Assembly: GCA_023662725.1 (NCBI GenBank) | Contig: JAMPIL010000001.1 | Location: forward strand, 1,070,349 to 1,134,348 | Reading direction: 5' to 3' | DNA from: Ruminococcus flavefaciens | GTDB taxonomy: Bacteria > Bacillota > Clostridia > Oscillospirales > Ruminococcaceae | DNA: 64,000 nucleotides | Shown here: one piece after another, positions 17,863-27,149 of the stretch | How the letters are laid out: each line of letters opens with the position of its first letter | Position numbering within the stretch: the first letter of the stretch is position 1 | Translations under genes and position numbers: made by a program | Notes under the pieces: generated by a model | The model's database searches: none | Told to the model about the DNA's origin: nothing | What the model saw: only the letters and a program-made list of their open reading frames with translations

Positions 17863-19431
17863 TTACATAAGAGGAGCTAATATTTTAAGGACGCTTCCTG
17901 CTATTTTGTAATACAATTTTTCCTTTTTGATAGTTTCCGGAGTTATAGTGCGGCATTTGGCAAGAGTTTCTGTGAAATCGTTTTCTATGTCTTCAATGCA
18001 GCTTGCCTTATACATATAAGTTGCGCATTCATAGTGATGATAAAGGCTGCGGTAATCGAGATTTATTGTTCCTATAACAGCTTTTTCGTCATCGCAGACG
18101 CAAACTTTGGCGTGAACGAATCCGGGAGTGTATTCGTAAATTTTTACTCCTGCTTTAATCAGCGAACTGTAATGCGTTTTAGCAAGGGCATAAGCGGCTT
18201 TTTTATCGGGAATACCGGGAAGAATTATTTTAACGTCAATGCCTCTTTCGGCTGCAAATTTGATCGACGTTTCGAGTTCTCCGTCGAGAATCAGGTAAGG
18301 AGTCATAATGTGAACATATTTTGTTGCACGATTGAGAATATCCATATAAACGTTTTCACCGACTTTGTCATCATCCAGAGGGCAGTCAGCATAGGGCATT
18401 ATGAAACCGTCGGTTCTTGATTTTTTTTCCGGAAGGGTGATAAACTCGTCCCACTGTGGATTTTTTTCGCTGATATTCCACATCTGAAGGAACATGAGGG
18501 TAAAGCTCTGAACGGCGTCGCCTTTAAGCATGACCGCAGTATCTTTCCAGTGGCCGAAGCGGTCGATTTTGTTGATATATTCATCGGCAAGATTTATTCC
18601 GCCGTTGAAGGCGACGTTGCCGTCTATGACGCAGATTTTGCGGTGGTCACGATAATTGTAGTGAGTTGAGATGAACGGCATTATAGGAGCGAAAGCTTTG
18701 CATTTTATGCCCAGCTTGGAAACTCTTGAAGCGTAATCAAAGCTGAGTGATGAAATTTCGCACATTCCGTCGTACATTACACGAACATCGACTCCCTGTT
18801 TTACTTTTTCGATAAGTATTTCAAGAACTTTTCCCCACATATAGCCCTCGCTGAGGATAAAATACTCCATGAAGATGAATTTTTCGGCTTTTTTCAGCTC
18901 TTCCAGCATGGCTTCAAATTTATTTTCGCCAAGAGGGAAAAAAGTTGTTTCAGTATGTTCATAAATAGGGAAGCATCCGGTTCTGTTAATATATCGGCAT
19001 AAATCGTCCGTACCCGATCCTGACAGAACAGGATTTTCAAATGTTTCTCTGCTCTGTACAAGCTTATTTTTGGTTTCATTTATGAGATATTCGATTCTTT
19101 TTTTGTTAGCCTTATGACCGATACTGTTTCGTGTATACCATAGAAAAACGCTTCCAGGAAGCGGAAACAGAACTATAATAGCAAGCCATGTCAGCTTAGC
19201 GGTCGAGTCCATATCGCAGCGAAAAAGATAGAATATCATAATAAGAAAGAAAATGGTTTGCAGTATCGGAAAAAACGGAATGTTTTCCCTTAGTATGTCG
19301 TAAATTGAGACAAACAGCAGAAGCTGAAAGGCTATCAGTATTATCATAAAGAATAATCGGCTGAAAATCAGGTGAAAAATACCCTTCTTTTTATTTTTTA
19401 TCAGTCTTATGATTTTTTCGTTTGGTTCCAT
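17863..19431 (-). CDS. cls: Cardiolipin synthase
   Basis: 522-residue phospholipase-D-family enzyme that condenses two phosphatidylglycerols into cardiolipin. Two N-terminal membrane helices (about 20-80) are followed by two HKD motifs: YRDHRKICVIDGNVAFNGG and FVHAKVCVCDDEKAVIGT. Length and layout match bacterial Cls. No close partner genes; it is divergent from the small-protein gene at 19584. Confidence 0.95.
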   Translation of the reverse strand: MEPNEKIIRLIKNKKKGIFHLIFSRLFFMIILIAFQLLLFVSIYDILRENIPFFPILQTIFFLIMIFYLFRCDMDSTAKLTWLAIIVLFPLPGSVFLWYTRNSIGHKANKKRIEYLINETKNKLVQSRETFENPVLSGSGTDDLCRYINRTGCFPIYEHTETTFFPLGENKFEAMLEELKKAEKFIFMEYFILSEGYMWGKVLEILIEKVKQGVDVRVMYDGMCEISSLSFDYASRVSKLGIKCKAFAPIMPFISTHYNYRDHRKICVIDGNVAFNGGINLADEYINKIDRFGHWKDTAVMLKGDAVQSFTLMFLQMWNISEKNPQWDEFITLPEKKSRTDGFIMPYADCPLDDDKVGENVYMDILNRATKYVHIMTPYLILDGELETSIKFAAERGIDVKIILPGIPDKKAAYALAKTHYSSLIKAGVKIYEYTPGFVHAKVCVCDDEKAVIGTINLDYRSLYHHYECATYMYKASCIEDIENDFTETLAKCRTITPETIKKEKLYYKIAGSVLKILAPLM

Positions 19432-19484
19432 AATAAGCCTCCATCGGGGGAATGTGCGTTTTTGCTTAGTTAAATATCATATTT

Positions 19485-19513
19485 ATTATATCACAAAAAA
19501 AGCGGACTTACAA
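19485..19513 (-). promoter_or_regulatory. cls promoter
   Basis: Minus strand TTGTAA, 17-base spacer, TATAAT, 54 bases upstream of the cls ATG. Confidence 0.55.
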
Positions 19514-19583
19514 TGCTTTTTCGCTAATTTATGAGTATAAATTTTATGATACGAGAAATAATAAGCTTAAAGGAGTTGATTTT

Positions 19584-19763
19584 ATGGACAAATTTGAAAT
19601 GCCCGTTGGATTAGGAATGGCTCTTGCACAAAATCCAGAGGCTATGCAGAAATTTTCGTCGCTTACCGACAAGCAGAAGTGGGAAGTTGTAAGCGGAACT
19701 CATGCTGTTGAATCAAGAAAAGAAATGCAGCAGTATGTTCAAAATATTATTACAGCTTATTGA
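19584..19763 (+). CDS. 59-residue conserved-looking small protein
   Basis: A short gene starting MDKFEMPVGLGMALAQNPEA with AAAGGAG at a good distance before the ATG. The sequence is amphipathic and charged, and includes SLTDKQKWEVV and ESRKEMQQYVQNI. It has no membrane segment. It looks like small Clostridia proteins that begin with a hydrophobic GLGMALAQN stretch. No function is known to me. Its 3' end overlaps in another frame an upstream extension of the FemX frame, which I reject. Confidence 0.7.
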   Translation: MDKFEMPVGLGMALAQNPEAMQKFSSLTDKQKWEVVSGTHAVESRKEMQQYVQNIITAY

Positions 19764-19875
19764 GACAAAAAGATTTTGCTTAAAATATTCATTTCTTTTG
19801 CATTTTTATGAGGACTCCTTCGCTTATTGCATGGTATATTCTTTATATCAGAACAATATGCGAAGGAGCTTTATT

Positions 19876-20934
19876 ATGAATGAAATAATTAATTTACAAG
19901 ATGAAAATAAAGTAAAAGAGTATGAAAATTTTGTGAGATCACATAAAAACGGATTCTTTACACAGTCTGTAAAATGGGCGCATCTTAAAGAAAACTGGAA
20001 CTGTGAAATTATTGCCGTAAGAGATGAAAACGGCGAAATAAAGGGAACAGCTCTTATTCTTATAAAAAAGATTCCTCTTATAAGAAGGTCTTTGTTTTAT
20101 TGTCCTCATGGACCGATCTGCGATTACGATGATGAGAAAACGTTCAGGGAGCTGATCGACGCCATTGATAAGCTCGCAAAAGAACGCCATGCGTATCAGC
20201 TTAAAATTGACCCGTGTATTTCCGAGAAAAATGCGGAGTATATACAGTTTATCAAATCTTTCGGCTTTGATCATAAGGAAAACGCATCCGAACTTTCAAC
20301 AATACAGGTTCGGGATAATTATATGCTGTATTTCTACGGAAGAAGTAAAGAGGAACTTTTTGCTTCGTTTCACAAAAAATGGAGATACAATATAAGAGTT
20401 GCCGAACGTCACGGCGTAAAATGTTCCGTTTGCGGAAAAGAAGCGATCGATGATTTCTATGCTCTTATGACCGAAACAGGCACAAGGGACGATTTTCTTA
20501 TCAGAGGCAAAAGTTATTTTGCAGATATGCTCGATAAGCTTGGTGATGATTGCAGTCTGTATATGTGCTATTGTCAGGGAGTGCCGTTATCCGGAGCAAT
20601 TTGCGTCAGATATGCAGGAAAATCGCATTACGTTTACGGCGCTTCATCTTCACATATGAGAAACGTTATGCCGAATTATCTCATGCAGTGGACAATGATA
20701 AGCGACGCTGTTGACAACGGATGCTTTGTTCACGATTTTCAGGGAATTCCTTTCTATAAGGACGAAAATCATCCCAACTACGGTGTGTACCGTTTTAAAA
20801 AAGGATTCAACGGAGAAGTTGTTACATATGCCGGAGAATTTGACCGTTCATATAATCGTATCCTGTCCGCTGTGTCAAATTTTGTGATAAGAATACTTAA
20901 ACGCCTCAGACAGCATAATTCCAAAAATATCTGA
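19876..20934 (+). CDS. FemX/FemAB-family peptidoglycan aminoacyltransferase
   Basis: 352-residue member of the Fem family that adds amino acids from aminoacyl-tRNA to the lipid II stem peptide. Recognisable blocks are NGFFTQSVKWAHLKENW, RRSLFYCPHGPI, FASFHKKWRYNIRVAERHGV, YVYGASSS and NYLMQWTMI, with GVYRFKKGFNGEVV near the end. The start at 19876 follows GAAGGAG. A longer in-frame extension overlaps the small gene before it and lacks family similarity. Confidence 0.88.
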   Translation: MNEIINLQDENKVKEYENFVRSHKNGFFTQSVKWAHLKENWNCEIIAVRDENGEIKGTALILIKKIPLIRRSLFYCPHGPICDYDDEKTFRELIDAIDKLAKERHAYQLKIDPCISEKNAEYIQFIKSFGFDHKENASELSTIQVRDNYMLYFYGRSKEELFASFHKKWRYNIRVAERHGVKCSVCGKEAIDDFYALMTETGTRDDFLIRGKSYFADMLDKLGDDCSLYMCYCQGVPLSGAICVRYAGKSHYVYGASSSHMRNVMPNYLMQWTMISDAVDNGCFVHDFQGIPFYKDENHPNYGVYRFKKGFNGEVVTYAGEFDRSYNRILSAVSNFVIRILKRLRQHNSKNI

Positions 20935-20947
20935 ATTATGTGCATGG

Positions 20948-21110
20948 CAGCAGTATTTATTTTCTGTTCATGTTTATGCAGGGTACGCTGTCCCCTTAAG
21001 TCTCACCTGTCGGTTTGGTCGGTGTTTCTGCTTCGCAGAGATGTCCGCTGGACACCCGCACCCCCCTGCCAAAGGGACGTACAGTCCCCTTGGAAACCCG
21101 GTAATAATCA
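20948..21110. repeat. Intergenic repeat with tandem short hairpins (copy C)
   Basis: The region starts with CAGCAGTATTT, shared with the secA-leader repeat at 51271. Several small hairpins follow: CTGCTTCGCAG, GTCCGCTGGAC, and a longer CCAAAGGG...CCCCTTGG ending in GGAAACC. The final module is shared with 48110-48205. It is GC-richer than its surroundings and not coding. Confidence 0.6.
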
Positions 21111-21225
21111 GGACTGCGCTCAATAGAACAATAGCTCCTTTCAACACGGAATCAAAGGAGAAAGCTATTCTTAATAAGCATAATAAAAAGTATATGCTGT
21201 TGCCCTGAAAAATTTGTGAAAACCA
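21111..21225 (+). other. Gap with a large stem-loop before the alaS promoter
   Basis: AATAGCTCCTTT around 21129-21140 can pair with AAAGGAG and AGCTATT at 21153-21168. No T-tract follows, so its role as a terminator is uncertain. Nothing else seen. Confidence 0.4.
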
Positions 21226-21253
21226 TTGACATTTTCAAAAAAAATGCTATAAT
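21226..21253 (+). promoter_or_regulatory. alaS/T-box promoter
   Basis: TTGACA at 21226-21231, 16-base spacer, TATAAT at 21248-21253. Confidence 0.8.
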
Positions 21254-21264
21254 ATATTTATATG

Positions 21265-21480
21265 GCAATGATGGGATTGACTGTTTACAGAGTGTTTGCA
21301 GAGAGAAAGCGGATGGTGTGAGCTTTTACATGAAAAACAGGTGCTTCCCCTGAGCTTCCGTGGGAAACTTCGGCGTATTTCTGCGTTAAGGATAACGAGA
21401 AGAGAACGTGTTTCTTTTGAATTTGGGTGGTACCACGAGAGCCTTCGTCCCATGCGGCGGGGCTTTTTTGCGTTTTTATT
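21265..21480 (+). promoter_or_regulatory. T-box leader, alanine-specific
   Basis: tRNA-sensing leader upstream of alaS. The T-box sequence GGGTGGTACCACG is at 21425-21437, followed by a terminator stem that ends GGGGCTTTTTTGCG. The stem I region contains AGAGAG and GGATGGTGTGAG, typical of its upper loops. The likely specifier codon is GCT (Ala) at 21354-21356, in CTGAGCTTCC. That choice is tentative; another GCT lies at 21343-21345. Uncharged tRNA-Ala should favour the antiterminator and switch on alaS. Confidence 0.92.
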
Positions 21481-21521
21481 CCCAATACATCTATGATTTT
21501 TATTAAAGGAGATAAATTTTT

Positions 21522-24152
21522 ATGCAATGGACCGGACTTAACGAGCTTCGTGAAAAATATCTTTCTTTCTTTGAAAGCAAGGATCATACAAGAATGGCAA
21601 GCGCATCGCTTGTTCCACAGGGGGATAAAAGCCTTCTCCTGATAAATTCGGGAATGGCTCCTTTGAAAAAATATTTCCTCGGACAGGCTGTTCCCCCTAA
21701 TAAAAGAGTTACAACCTGCCAGAAATGTATCAGAACTCCCGATATCGAAAGCGTTGGAAAAACAGCTCGCCACGGTACATATTTTGAAATGCTCGGAAAC
21801 TTCTCTTTCGGCGATTATTTCAAAACAGAAGCTATCGAGTGGGCGTGGGAATTTCTCACAAAAACTCTTGAAATTCCTGCTGAAAGACTTTGGATAACTA
21901 TTTTTGAAAGTGATGACGAGGCCGAGCAGATCTGGGAGAATCATATCGGAATCCCTCATGAAAGAATTATAAGACTTGGCAAAAAGGATAATTTCTGGGA
22001 GCATGGTTCAGGTCCTTGCGGTCCTTGCTCGGAGATCCATTTCGACAGAGGAGAAGCTTACGGTCCGTTTGAAAACTTTGAACAGGCAAGCGACTGCGAC
22101 CGTGTTATCGAGATCTGGAATCTCGTTTTCAGCCAGTTCGACAGCGATGGAAACGGCAACTATGCTGAGATGAAAAACAAGAATATTGATACCGGAATGG
22201 GGCTTGAAAGACTTGCCTGCGCAATGCAGGGAGTTGACAATATTTTCGAGGTGGATACCGTTCAGAATATTATGAAGCATATCTCGAAAATAGCCGGAGT
22301 TGACTATAAAACCAACGCTAAAACCGATGTTTCGCTCCGTGTTATCACAGATCATATCAGAAGTACAACTTTCATGGTAGGCGACGGAATCATGCCCTCA
22401 AATGAGGGCAGAGGATACGTTCTCAGACGTCTCCTCAGAAGAGCTGCACGTCACGGCAGACTTTTAGGTATCACAAAGCCGTTTCTCTGTGATGTATGCG
22501 ATACTGTGATCAATGAAAATGCCGGAGCTTATCCCGAACTTACCGAAAAGAGAGAATATATCAAGAAAATTATCGGAGTTGAGGAAGAAGCTTTCGCTAA
22601 AACTATTGACAAGGGAACAGAACTTCTTAACCAGTTCACAGAGAAGCTTGCTTCTGAAAACAAGACTGTTCTTTCGGGCGACGACGCATTCAAGCTTGCC
22701 GATACATACGGATTCCCGATAGATCTTACTATTGAAATATGCGAAGAAAAGGGACTTACTGTCGATACCGAACGCTTTAAGGAACTTTCTCTTGAACAGC
22801 GTAATAAGGCTAAAGCAGATCATCTTGCAAAGGCTGGCTCTTCATGGGCTGACAACAGCATAAAGGTTGAAGCTCCTGCAACTATATTCAAGGGATATAC
22901 TGATTTTGAAACAGAAGGAGCAGAGATTCTTGCTATTTACAAAAACGGCGAGGAAATTGAAACTGCCGTTGAGGGTGAAAACGTTGTGATCGTTCTTGAC
23001 GCTACGCCTTTCTATGCCGAAAGCGGCGGACAGGTCGGCGACACAGGCGTTATTCTTATGGGAGAAAATATCGTTTCCGTTGTTGATACTGTTAAATCAG
23101 AGGGACATTTCCTCCATATTGCCGAAATCGAGCAGGGAAGTATTTCTAAGGGAGACAAGGTTCTTGCAAAAATCGACAAGGAACGCAGACTTGCTGTAAT
23201 GCGCAATCATACGACTGCACATCTTCTCCAGTATGCTCTTCGTCAGGTTCTCGGCGAACACGTTCATCAGGCCGGTCAGCTCGTAAACGAGAAAGCTTGC
23301 CGTTTCGACTTCAATCACTTCAGCGCTATGACCGACAGCGAGATCGCTGAAGTTGAAGCTCTTGTAAATGCCGAAATAATGAGCGCTATTGACGTTACAA
23401 TGCAGGAAATGCCTATCGAAGAGGCTAAAAAGCTCGGAGCCATGGCTTTATTCGGCGAGAAATACGGCAATACCGTAAGAGTTGTAACGGCAGATAAATC
23501 AGTTGAATTCTGCGGAGGTACTCATATTTCAAATACATCCCAGATCGGATTGTTCAAAATCATTTCCGAAAGCTCAGTAGCTGCCGGAGTAAGAAGAATC
23601 GAAGCTGTAACAGGTTTTGGCGTTCTTGCTCTTCTCAACGATTACAAGAATACGATCGCAAGATCCGCAAAGGCTCTTAAACTTGCAAATGTAAACGAAC
23701 TTCCCGAAAAGTGCGCTTCTATGGCTGCTGAATCAAAGGAAAAAGACAGAAAGCTTGAAAGCCTTAATCAGCAGATAGCTAATGAGAAAATCGCAGCAAT
23801 TTCTGACGGAGCAGAGGAAATAAACGGAGTTAAAGTTGTTTCCGCTATGCTTACGGGAGTTTCTCCGGACGCTCTCAGAAAGCTCGGCGACAGCGTTAAG
23901 AGCAAGTCGGAAGATATTATAGCTCTATTTGCCGGAGTTGACGGTGAGAAGGGTACTTTCTACTGCGTATGTACTGCCGGAGCAGTAAAGAAGGGCGCAA
24001 ATGCGGGAAAAATCGTTCAGAGAGTATCTGCAATAACAGGCGGAAAGGGCGGCGGTCGTCCTGACGGCGCTATGGCAGGTGTTGGAAAGACTTATATGGT
24101 TGATGAAGCTCTCATGGCGTTCAAGTCTATCGTGACCGAATTTATAAGCTGA
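21522..24152 (+). CDS. alaS: Alanyl-tRNA synthetase
   Basis: 876-residue class II synthetase with an N-terminal catalytic domain (LLINSGMAPLKKYFLG; TGMGLERLACAMQG), an editing domain with RNHTTAHLLQYALR and CGGTHISNTSQIG that provide the zinc ligands, and the C-terminal DHHA1 domain ending GGKGGGRPDGAMAG. Full length for the family. Controlled by the upstream T-box. HIT, phosphoribosyltransferase, comEC, holA and rnmV follow closely and may be partly co-transcribed. Confidence 0.98.
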   Translation: MQWTGLNELREKYLSFFESKDHTRMASASLVPQGDKSLLLINSGMAPLKKYFLGQAVPPNKRVTTCQKCIRTPDIESVGKTARHGTYFEMLGNFSFGDYFKTEAIEWAWEFLTKTLEIPAERLWITIFESDDEAEQIWENHIGIPHERIIRLGKKDNFWEHGSGPCGPCSEIHFDRGEAYGPFENFEQASDCDRVIEIWNLVFSQFDSDGNGNYAEMKNKNIDTGMGLERLACAMQGVDNIFEVDTVQNIMKHISKIAGVDYKTNAKTDVSLRVITDHIRSTTFMVGDGIMPSNEGRGYVLRRLLRRAARHGRLLGITKPFLCDVCDTVINENAGAYPELTEKREYIKKIIGVEEEAFAKTIDKGTELLNQFTEKLASENKTVLSGDDAFKLADTYGFPIDLTIEICEEKGLTVDTERFKELSLEQRNKAKADHLAKAGSSWADNSIKVEAPATIFKGYTDFETEGAEILAIYKNGEEIETAVEGENVVIVLDATPFYAESGGQVGDTGVILMGENIVSVVDTVKSEGHFLHIAEIEQGSISKGDKVLAKIDKERRLAVMRNHTTAHLLQYALRQVLGEHVHQAGQLVNEKACRFDFNHFSAMTDSEIAEVEALVNAEIMSAIDVTMQEMPIEEAKKLGAMALFGEKYGNTVRVVTADKSVEFCGGTHISNTSQIGLFKIISESSVAAGVRRIEAVTGFGVLALLNDYKNTIARSAKALKLANVNELPEKCASMAAESKEKDRKLESLNQQIANEKIAAISDGAEEINGVKVVSAMLTGVSPDALRKLGDSVKSKSEDIIALFAGVDGEKGTFYCVCTAGAVKKGANAGKIVQRVSAITGGKGGGRPDGAMAGVGKTYMVDEALMAFKSIVTEFIS

Positions 24153-24167
24153 AAAAGGAGAATTGCT

Positions 24168-24521
24168 ATGGATTGTTTATTTTGTAAAATCGTAAACGGT
24201 GAAATTCCGAGCGCAAAGGTTTATGAGGACGAATACGTTTATTGCTTCAAGGATATTGCTCCAATTGCTCCTGTACATTACCTTATTATCCCGAAAGAGC
24301 ATATAAGCGGTGCGGACATGATCAATGAAGAAAATTCCGGACTTGTTGCCAAGGTTTTTGAGGCGGCTGCTAAAATTGCGAAAAACGAGGGAATTGAAAG
24401 CTTCAGAATTATCAATAACTGCGGCGACGATGCCGGACAGACTGTAAAGCATCTTCATTTTCATCTCCTTGCAGGAGTTAAAATGGGATGGGGACCGGAA
24501 TCTCTCGGCAAAACTGAATGA
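24168..24521 (+). CDS. HIT-family (HinT-like) nucleotide hydrolase
   Basis: 117-residue protein starting CLFCKIVNGEIPSAKVYEDE with the histidine triad KHLHFHLLAG near residue 101. HinT-like enzymes hydrolyse AMP-lysine and related nucleoside phosphoramidates. The Cys pair CLFC is usual in this branch. It begins 15 bases after alaS, a frequent Firmicutes arrangement. Confidence 0.95.
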   Translation: MDCLFCKIVNGEIPSAKVYEDEYVYCFKDIAPIAPVHYLIIPKEHISGADMINEENSGLVAKVFEAAAKIAKNEGIESFRIINNCGDDAGQTVKHLHFHLLAGVKMGWGPESLGKTE

Positions 24522-24536
24522 TCGGGAGGAATTAGC

Positions 24537-25076
24537 TTGGCAGGAACATATAAAATGACAATTGCCGGTCTTGAAAGAGAACTTGTGCTTTGTCCATTGA
24601 ACGATAAAATAGACATCGCCGCATTTATAATGTTCTCCGATGTTGAACTTACGGTTGCTTCGGCTTCGGAGCTTCTAAAGAAATGTCCGGATTTCGATGT
24701 TATTCTTACAGCGGAATCAAAGGGAATTCCTCTTGCTTACGAAATGGCAAGGCAGTGCGGCAAACCATATGTTGTCGCAAGAAAATCGGTTAAGCTTTAC
24801 ATGACCGATCCTGTTGCGGTCAAGGTAAAGTCGATAACGACCGCAGCAGAGCAGACGCTTTATCTTTCACAGGAAAAAGCCGCTATGCTTAAAGGCAAAA
24901 AAGTACTTCTCGTTGACGACGTTATCAGTACAGGAGAATCTATTGCCGCTCTTGAAAAACTTACATCGGCGGCAGAGGGTGAAATTGCCGGAAAAGCAGC
25001 CGTTCTCGCAGAAGATATAGCTGCGGACAGAGATGATATAATTTTTCTGGAAAAGCTTCCGCTTTTCTTCAAGTGA
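24537..25076 (+). CDS. Phosphoribosyltransferase (adenine phosphoribosyltransferase-like)
   Basis: 179-residue type I phosphoribosyltransferase. The PRPP-binding motif is VLLVDDVISTGESIAAL, and ESKGIPLAYEMARQCGKPYV is the preceding loop found in Apt- and Xpt-like enzymes. The start is TTG with GGGAGGAATTAGC before it; the next in-frame ATG would remove six residues. Purine specificity is not settled by sequence alone. Confidence 0.85.
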   Translation: MAGTYKMTIAGLERELVLCPLNDKIDIAAFIMFSDVELTVASASELLKKCPDFDVILTAESKGIPLAYEMARQCGKPYVVARKSVKLYMTDPVAVKVKSITTAAEQTLYLSQEKAAMLKGKKVLLVDDVISTGESIAALEKLTSAAEGEIAGKAAVLAEDIAADRDDIIFLEKLPLFFK

Positions 25077-25085
25077 TATATATTT

Positions 25086-27149
25086 ATGAAGCGAAAAATG
25101 ATTGGAGCTGCGGTAGCGTATATGGCGGGATTATTTTTCGCTTTATTTTTTCATGATGTAAAAATAGTTCTTATTTTTGCTGCCATCACCATGCTACTTG
25201 CGCTGATATATGTAAGAAAAGGCTTAAAACTGCGTGATTTTGCCGTTATTGCTGTCTTTTTCGCAGTTTCTTTCAGTGTCGGAAAGTTGTATACGCATTT
25301 TTATTATGGCAGAATAATCGTCTACGATGATAAGACCGGAAGCTTTGAGGGTGAAGTTACAGATGTTAAATATTATTCCGGAGATAACGCTCTGTATACT
25401 CTTAAAGGTAAAATAAACGGCGTTCAGCCGGCAAAAATTAATTATTACGGAAATGTTCTGAATGCTGATTACGGTGATATTGTAAGACTGGATGATTGCA
25501 AATTTTCCGTTCCCGAAAGTACATATCTTTTCGACAGCGAGACTTATTACAAAGCTGATGGAATTTTTCTTAATGCCGGTTATTGCAGCAGTATTTCAAC
25601 TAAGAAAATGAACCGAAAAATTTTCAGAAAAGCTCTTATGAGTTATCGTGAGAAAATGATCTCCAAATTCAAAATTTCTCTTGGCGATAACAGCGGAGAT
25701 TTTCTTGCCGGAATGGTTTTTGGTGAGAAACAGGGGATGAGCGATAATCTTAAAACAACTCTGTATCGCTGCGGCATAGGTCACATCATTGCGGTTTCAG
25801 GACTTCATATTTCAATAATCGCTATGGCTGTTATGGGATTTCTGAAAAGACTCAGAATAAACAAATACGTTTCATTTGGTTTGGTCAATGCGGTTATGAT
25901 CATGTTTATTGCCATGGCGAATTATCCTGTTTCAGCCATAAGAGCTGCGGTTATGATGAATTTTGTTTGCTCCGCAAAGCTTTTCAGGAGGCAGAACGAT
26001 ACGTTCAATTCTCTTGCCGGAGCTATTCTTATAATTTGTATTTGCAATCCTTATGCAGTTTACAGCAGCGGATTTCTTCTTTCAATTACCGCCACTTTCG
26101 GTATCGGAGTTGTTGGACCGTATATGTCGAGGAATTTTCCAAAAGATTCATCATTGGAAAAATTCCGCAGAAGCTTTGTGGTGTTGCTATGCACGTCGAT
26201 CTGTATTTTGCCTCTGAATATGAAATTTTTCGGTGAAACGTCGCTTATTTCTCCGATTACGAATCTTATTATAGTTCCTCTTTGTTCGGCTGCGCTGATT
26301 ATTGGATTTATCTTTGTCATAACAGGGGGAATAGTCCCTATTCTTGGTTTGGCGGACTGCATTATCCGATTAGTTCTTTACATTTCAGATAAAGTTTCAA
26401 GAGAAGATATGGTTTATTTCTCTTGTGAAAGCGATAAAGAGGTATGGCTTGCATTTTGTTTTGCTTTTGTTGTGATTCTTATTCAGGTAATTTTCGGAAA
26501 CACGAAAGCTACGGCAGCTGGACTTGCAGTTTCCTGCGGAATTATCTGCATTTTCTCATCGGTGTACAGCAGAATCAGATTCAACAGTTTTAATATAGCA
26601 GTTCTCGGCAGGGGAAATAATGCTGCTGTTGTTGTATCATATCAGGGTGAAACTATCGTCATAGATCTCAGCGGACATTATCGTGCTTCGGAATATGTAA
26701 GGAAATACTTGTCTGAAAACGGTATCAAAGATGTGAACAAAATGATACTTACAACGAATATCCCTTCACAGTATGCCGCTTTTTCATATGATCTTGAAAT
26801 GCTCCGGATTGATTCATGGATAGCGGTAGGAAATGAATGTTTGCTCGAAACAGAGTCAGCAGAGTATATGCAGGATGGCTTTGAATTGTCCGGAGGCGGT
26901 TATAACATTGAATATTATGATGACTTGCTGTCGGTTAAATACGGAGAAGCTGAGGTTGTTTTCTCAAAGGTAAAATCAGGGATTATTCATGAAAACTCTT
27001 TGAATATATATTATGGAAGAATATCGTCCGGAACAGAAAGGTTTAGCGGAAGTAATATAATTTATGTTGGTGAAAACAGCGCAGGTGAGCTGAATAATTT
27101 TGAAATCGAACTGTCGGAAAACGGCGGGTATAATATAAGGAGGCTGTAA
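25086..27149 (+). CDS. comEC: ComEC/Rec2-family DNA uptake channel
   Basis: 687-residue polytopic membrane protein. The competence core is clear: GIGHIIAVSGLHISIIAMAV, then many helices. The N-terminal part (about 1-190) holds helices and an OB-like soluble region. In ComEC proteins the C-terminal metallo-beta-lactamase-like domain usually carries a His/Asp metal motif. Here the corresponding part (about 505-687) keeps the fold-like start (NIAVLGRGNNAAVVVSYQGE) but shows TTNIPSQYAAFSYDLEML where the His motif would be. The nuclease-like domain is therefore likely inactive. holA follows without a gap. Confidence 0.88.
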   Translation: MKRKMIGAAVAYMAGLFFALFFHDVKIVLIFAAITMLLALIYVRKGLKLRDFAVIAVFFAVSFSVGKLYTHFYYGRIIVYDDKTGSFEGEVTDVKYYSGDNALYTLKGKINGVQPAKINYYGNVLNADYGDIVRLDDCKFSVPESTYLFDSETYYKADGIFLNAGYCSSISTKKMNRKIFRKALMSYREKMISKFKISLGDNSGDFLAGMVFGEKQGMSDNLKTTLYRCGIGHIIAVSGLHISIIAMAVMGFLKRLRINKYVSFGLVNAVMIMFIAMANYPVSAIRAAVMMNFVCSAKLFRRQNDTFNSLAGAILIICICNPYAVYSSGFLLSITATFGIGVVGPYMSRNFPKDSSLEKFRRSFVVLLCTSICILPLNMKFFGETSLISPITNLIIVPLCSAALIIGFIFVITGGIVPILGLADCIIRLVLYISDKVSREDMVYFSCESDKEVWLAFCFAFVVILIQVIFGNTKATAAGLAVSCGIICIFSSVYSRIRFNSFNIAVLGRGNNAAVVVSYQGETIVIDLSGHYRASEYVRKYLSENGIKDVNKMILTTNIPSQYAAFSYDLEMLRIDSWIAVGNECLLETESAEYMQDGFELSGGGYNIEYYDDLLSVKYGEAEVVFSKVKSGIIHENSLNIYYGRISSGTERFSGSNIIYVGENSAGELNNFEIELSENGGYNIRRL

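Noticed and set aside
19702-19875. N-terminal extension of the FemX-like protein
   Set aside because: It overlaps the 59-residue gene in another frame and lacks Fem-family similarity. The ATG at 19876 has GAAGGAG.
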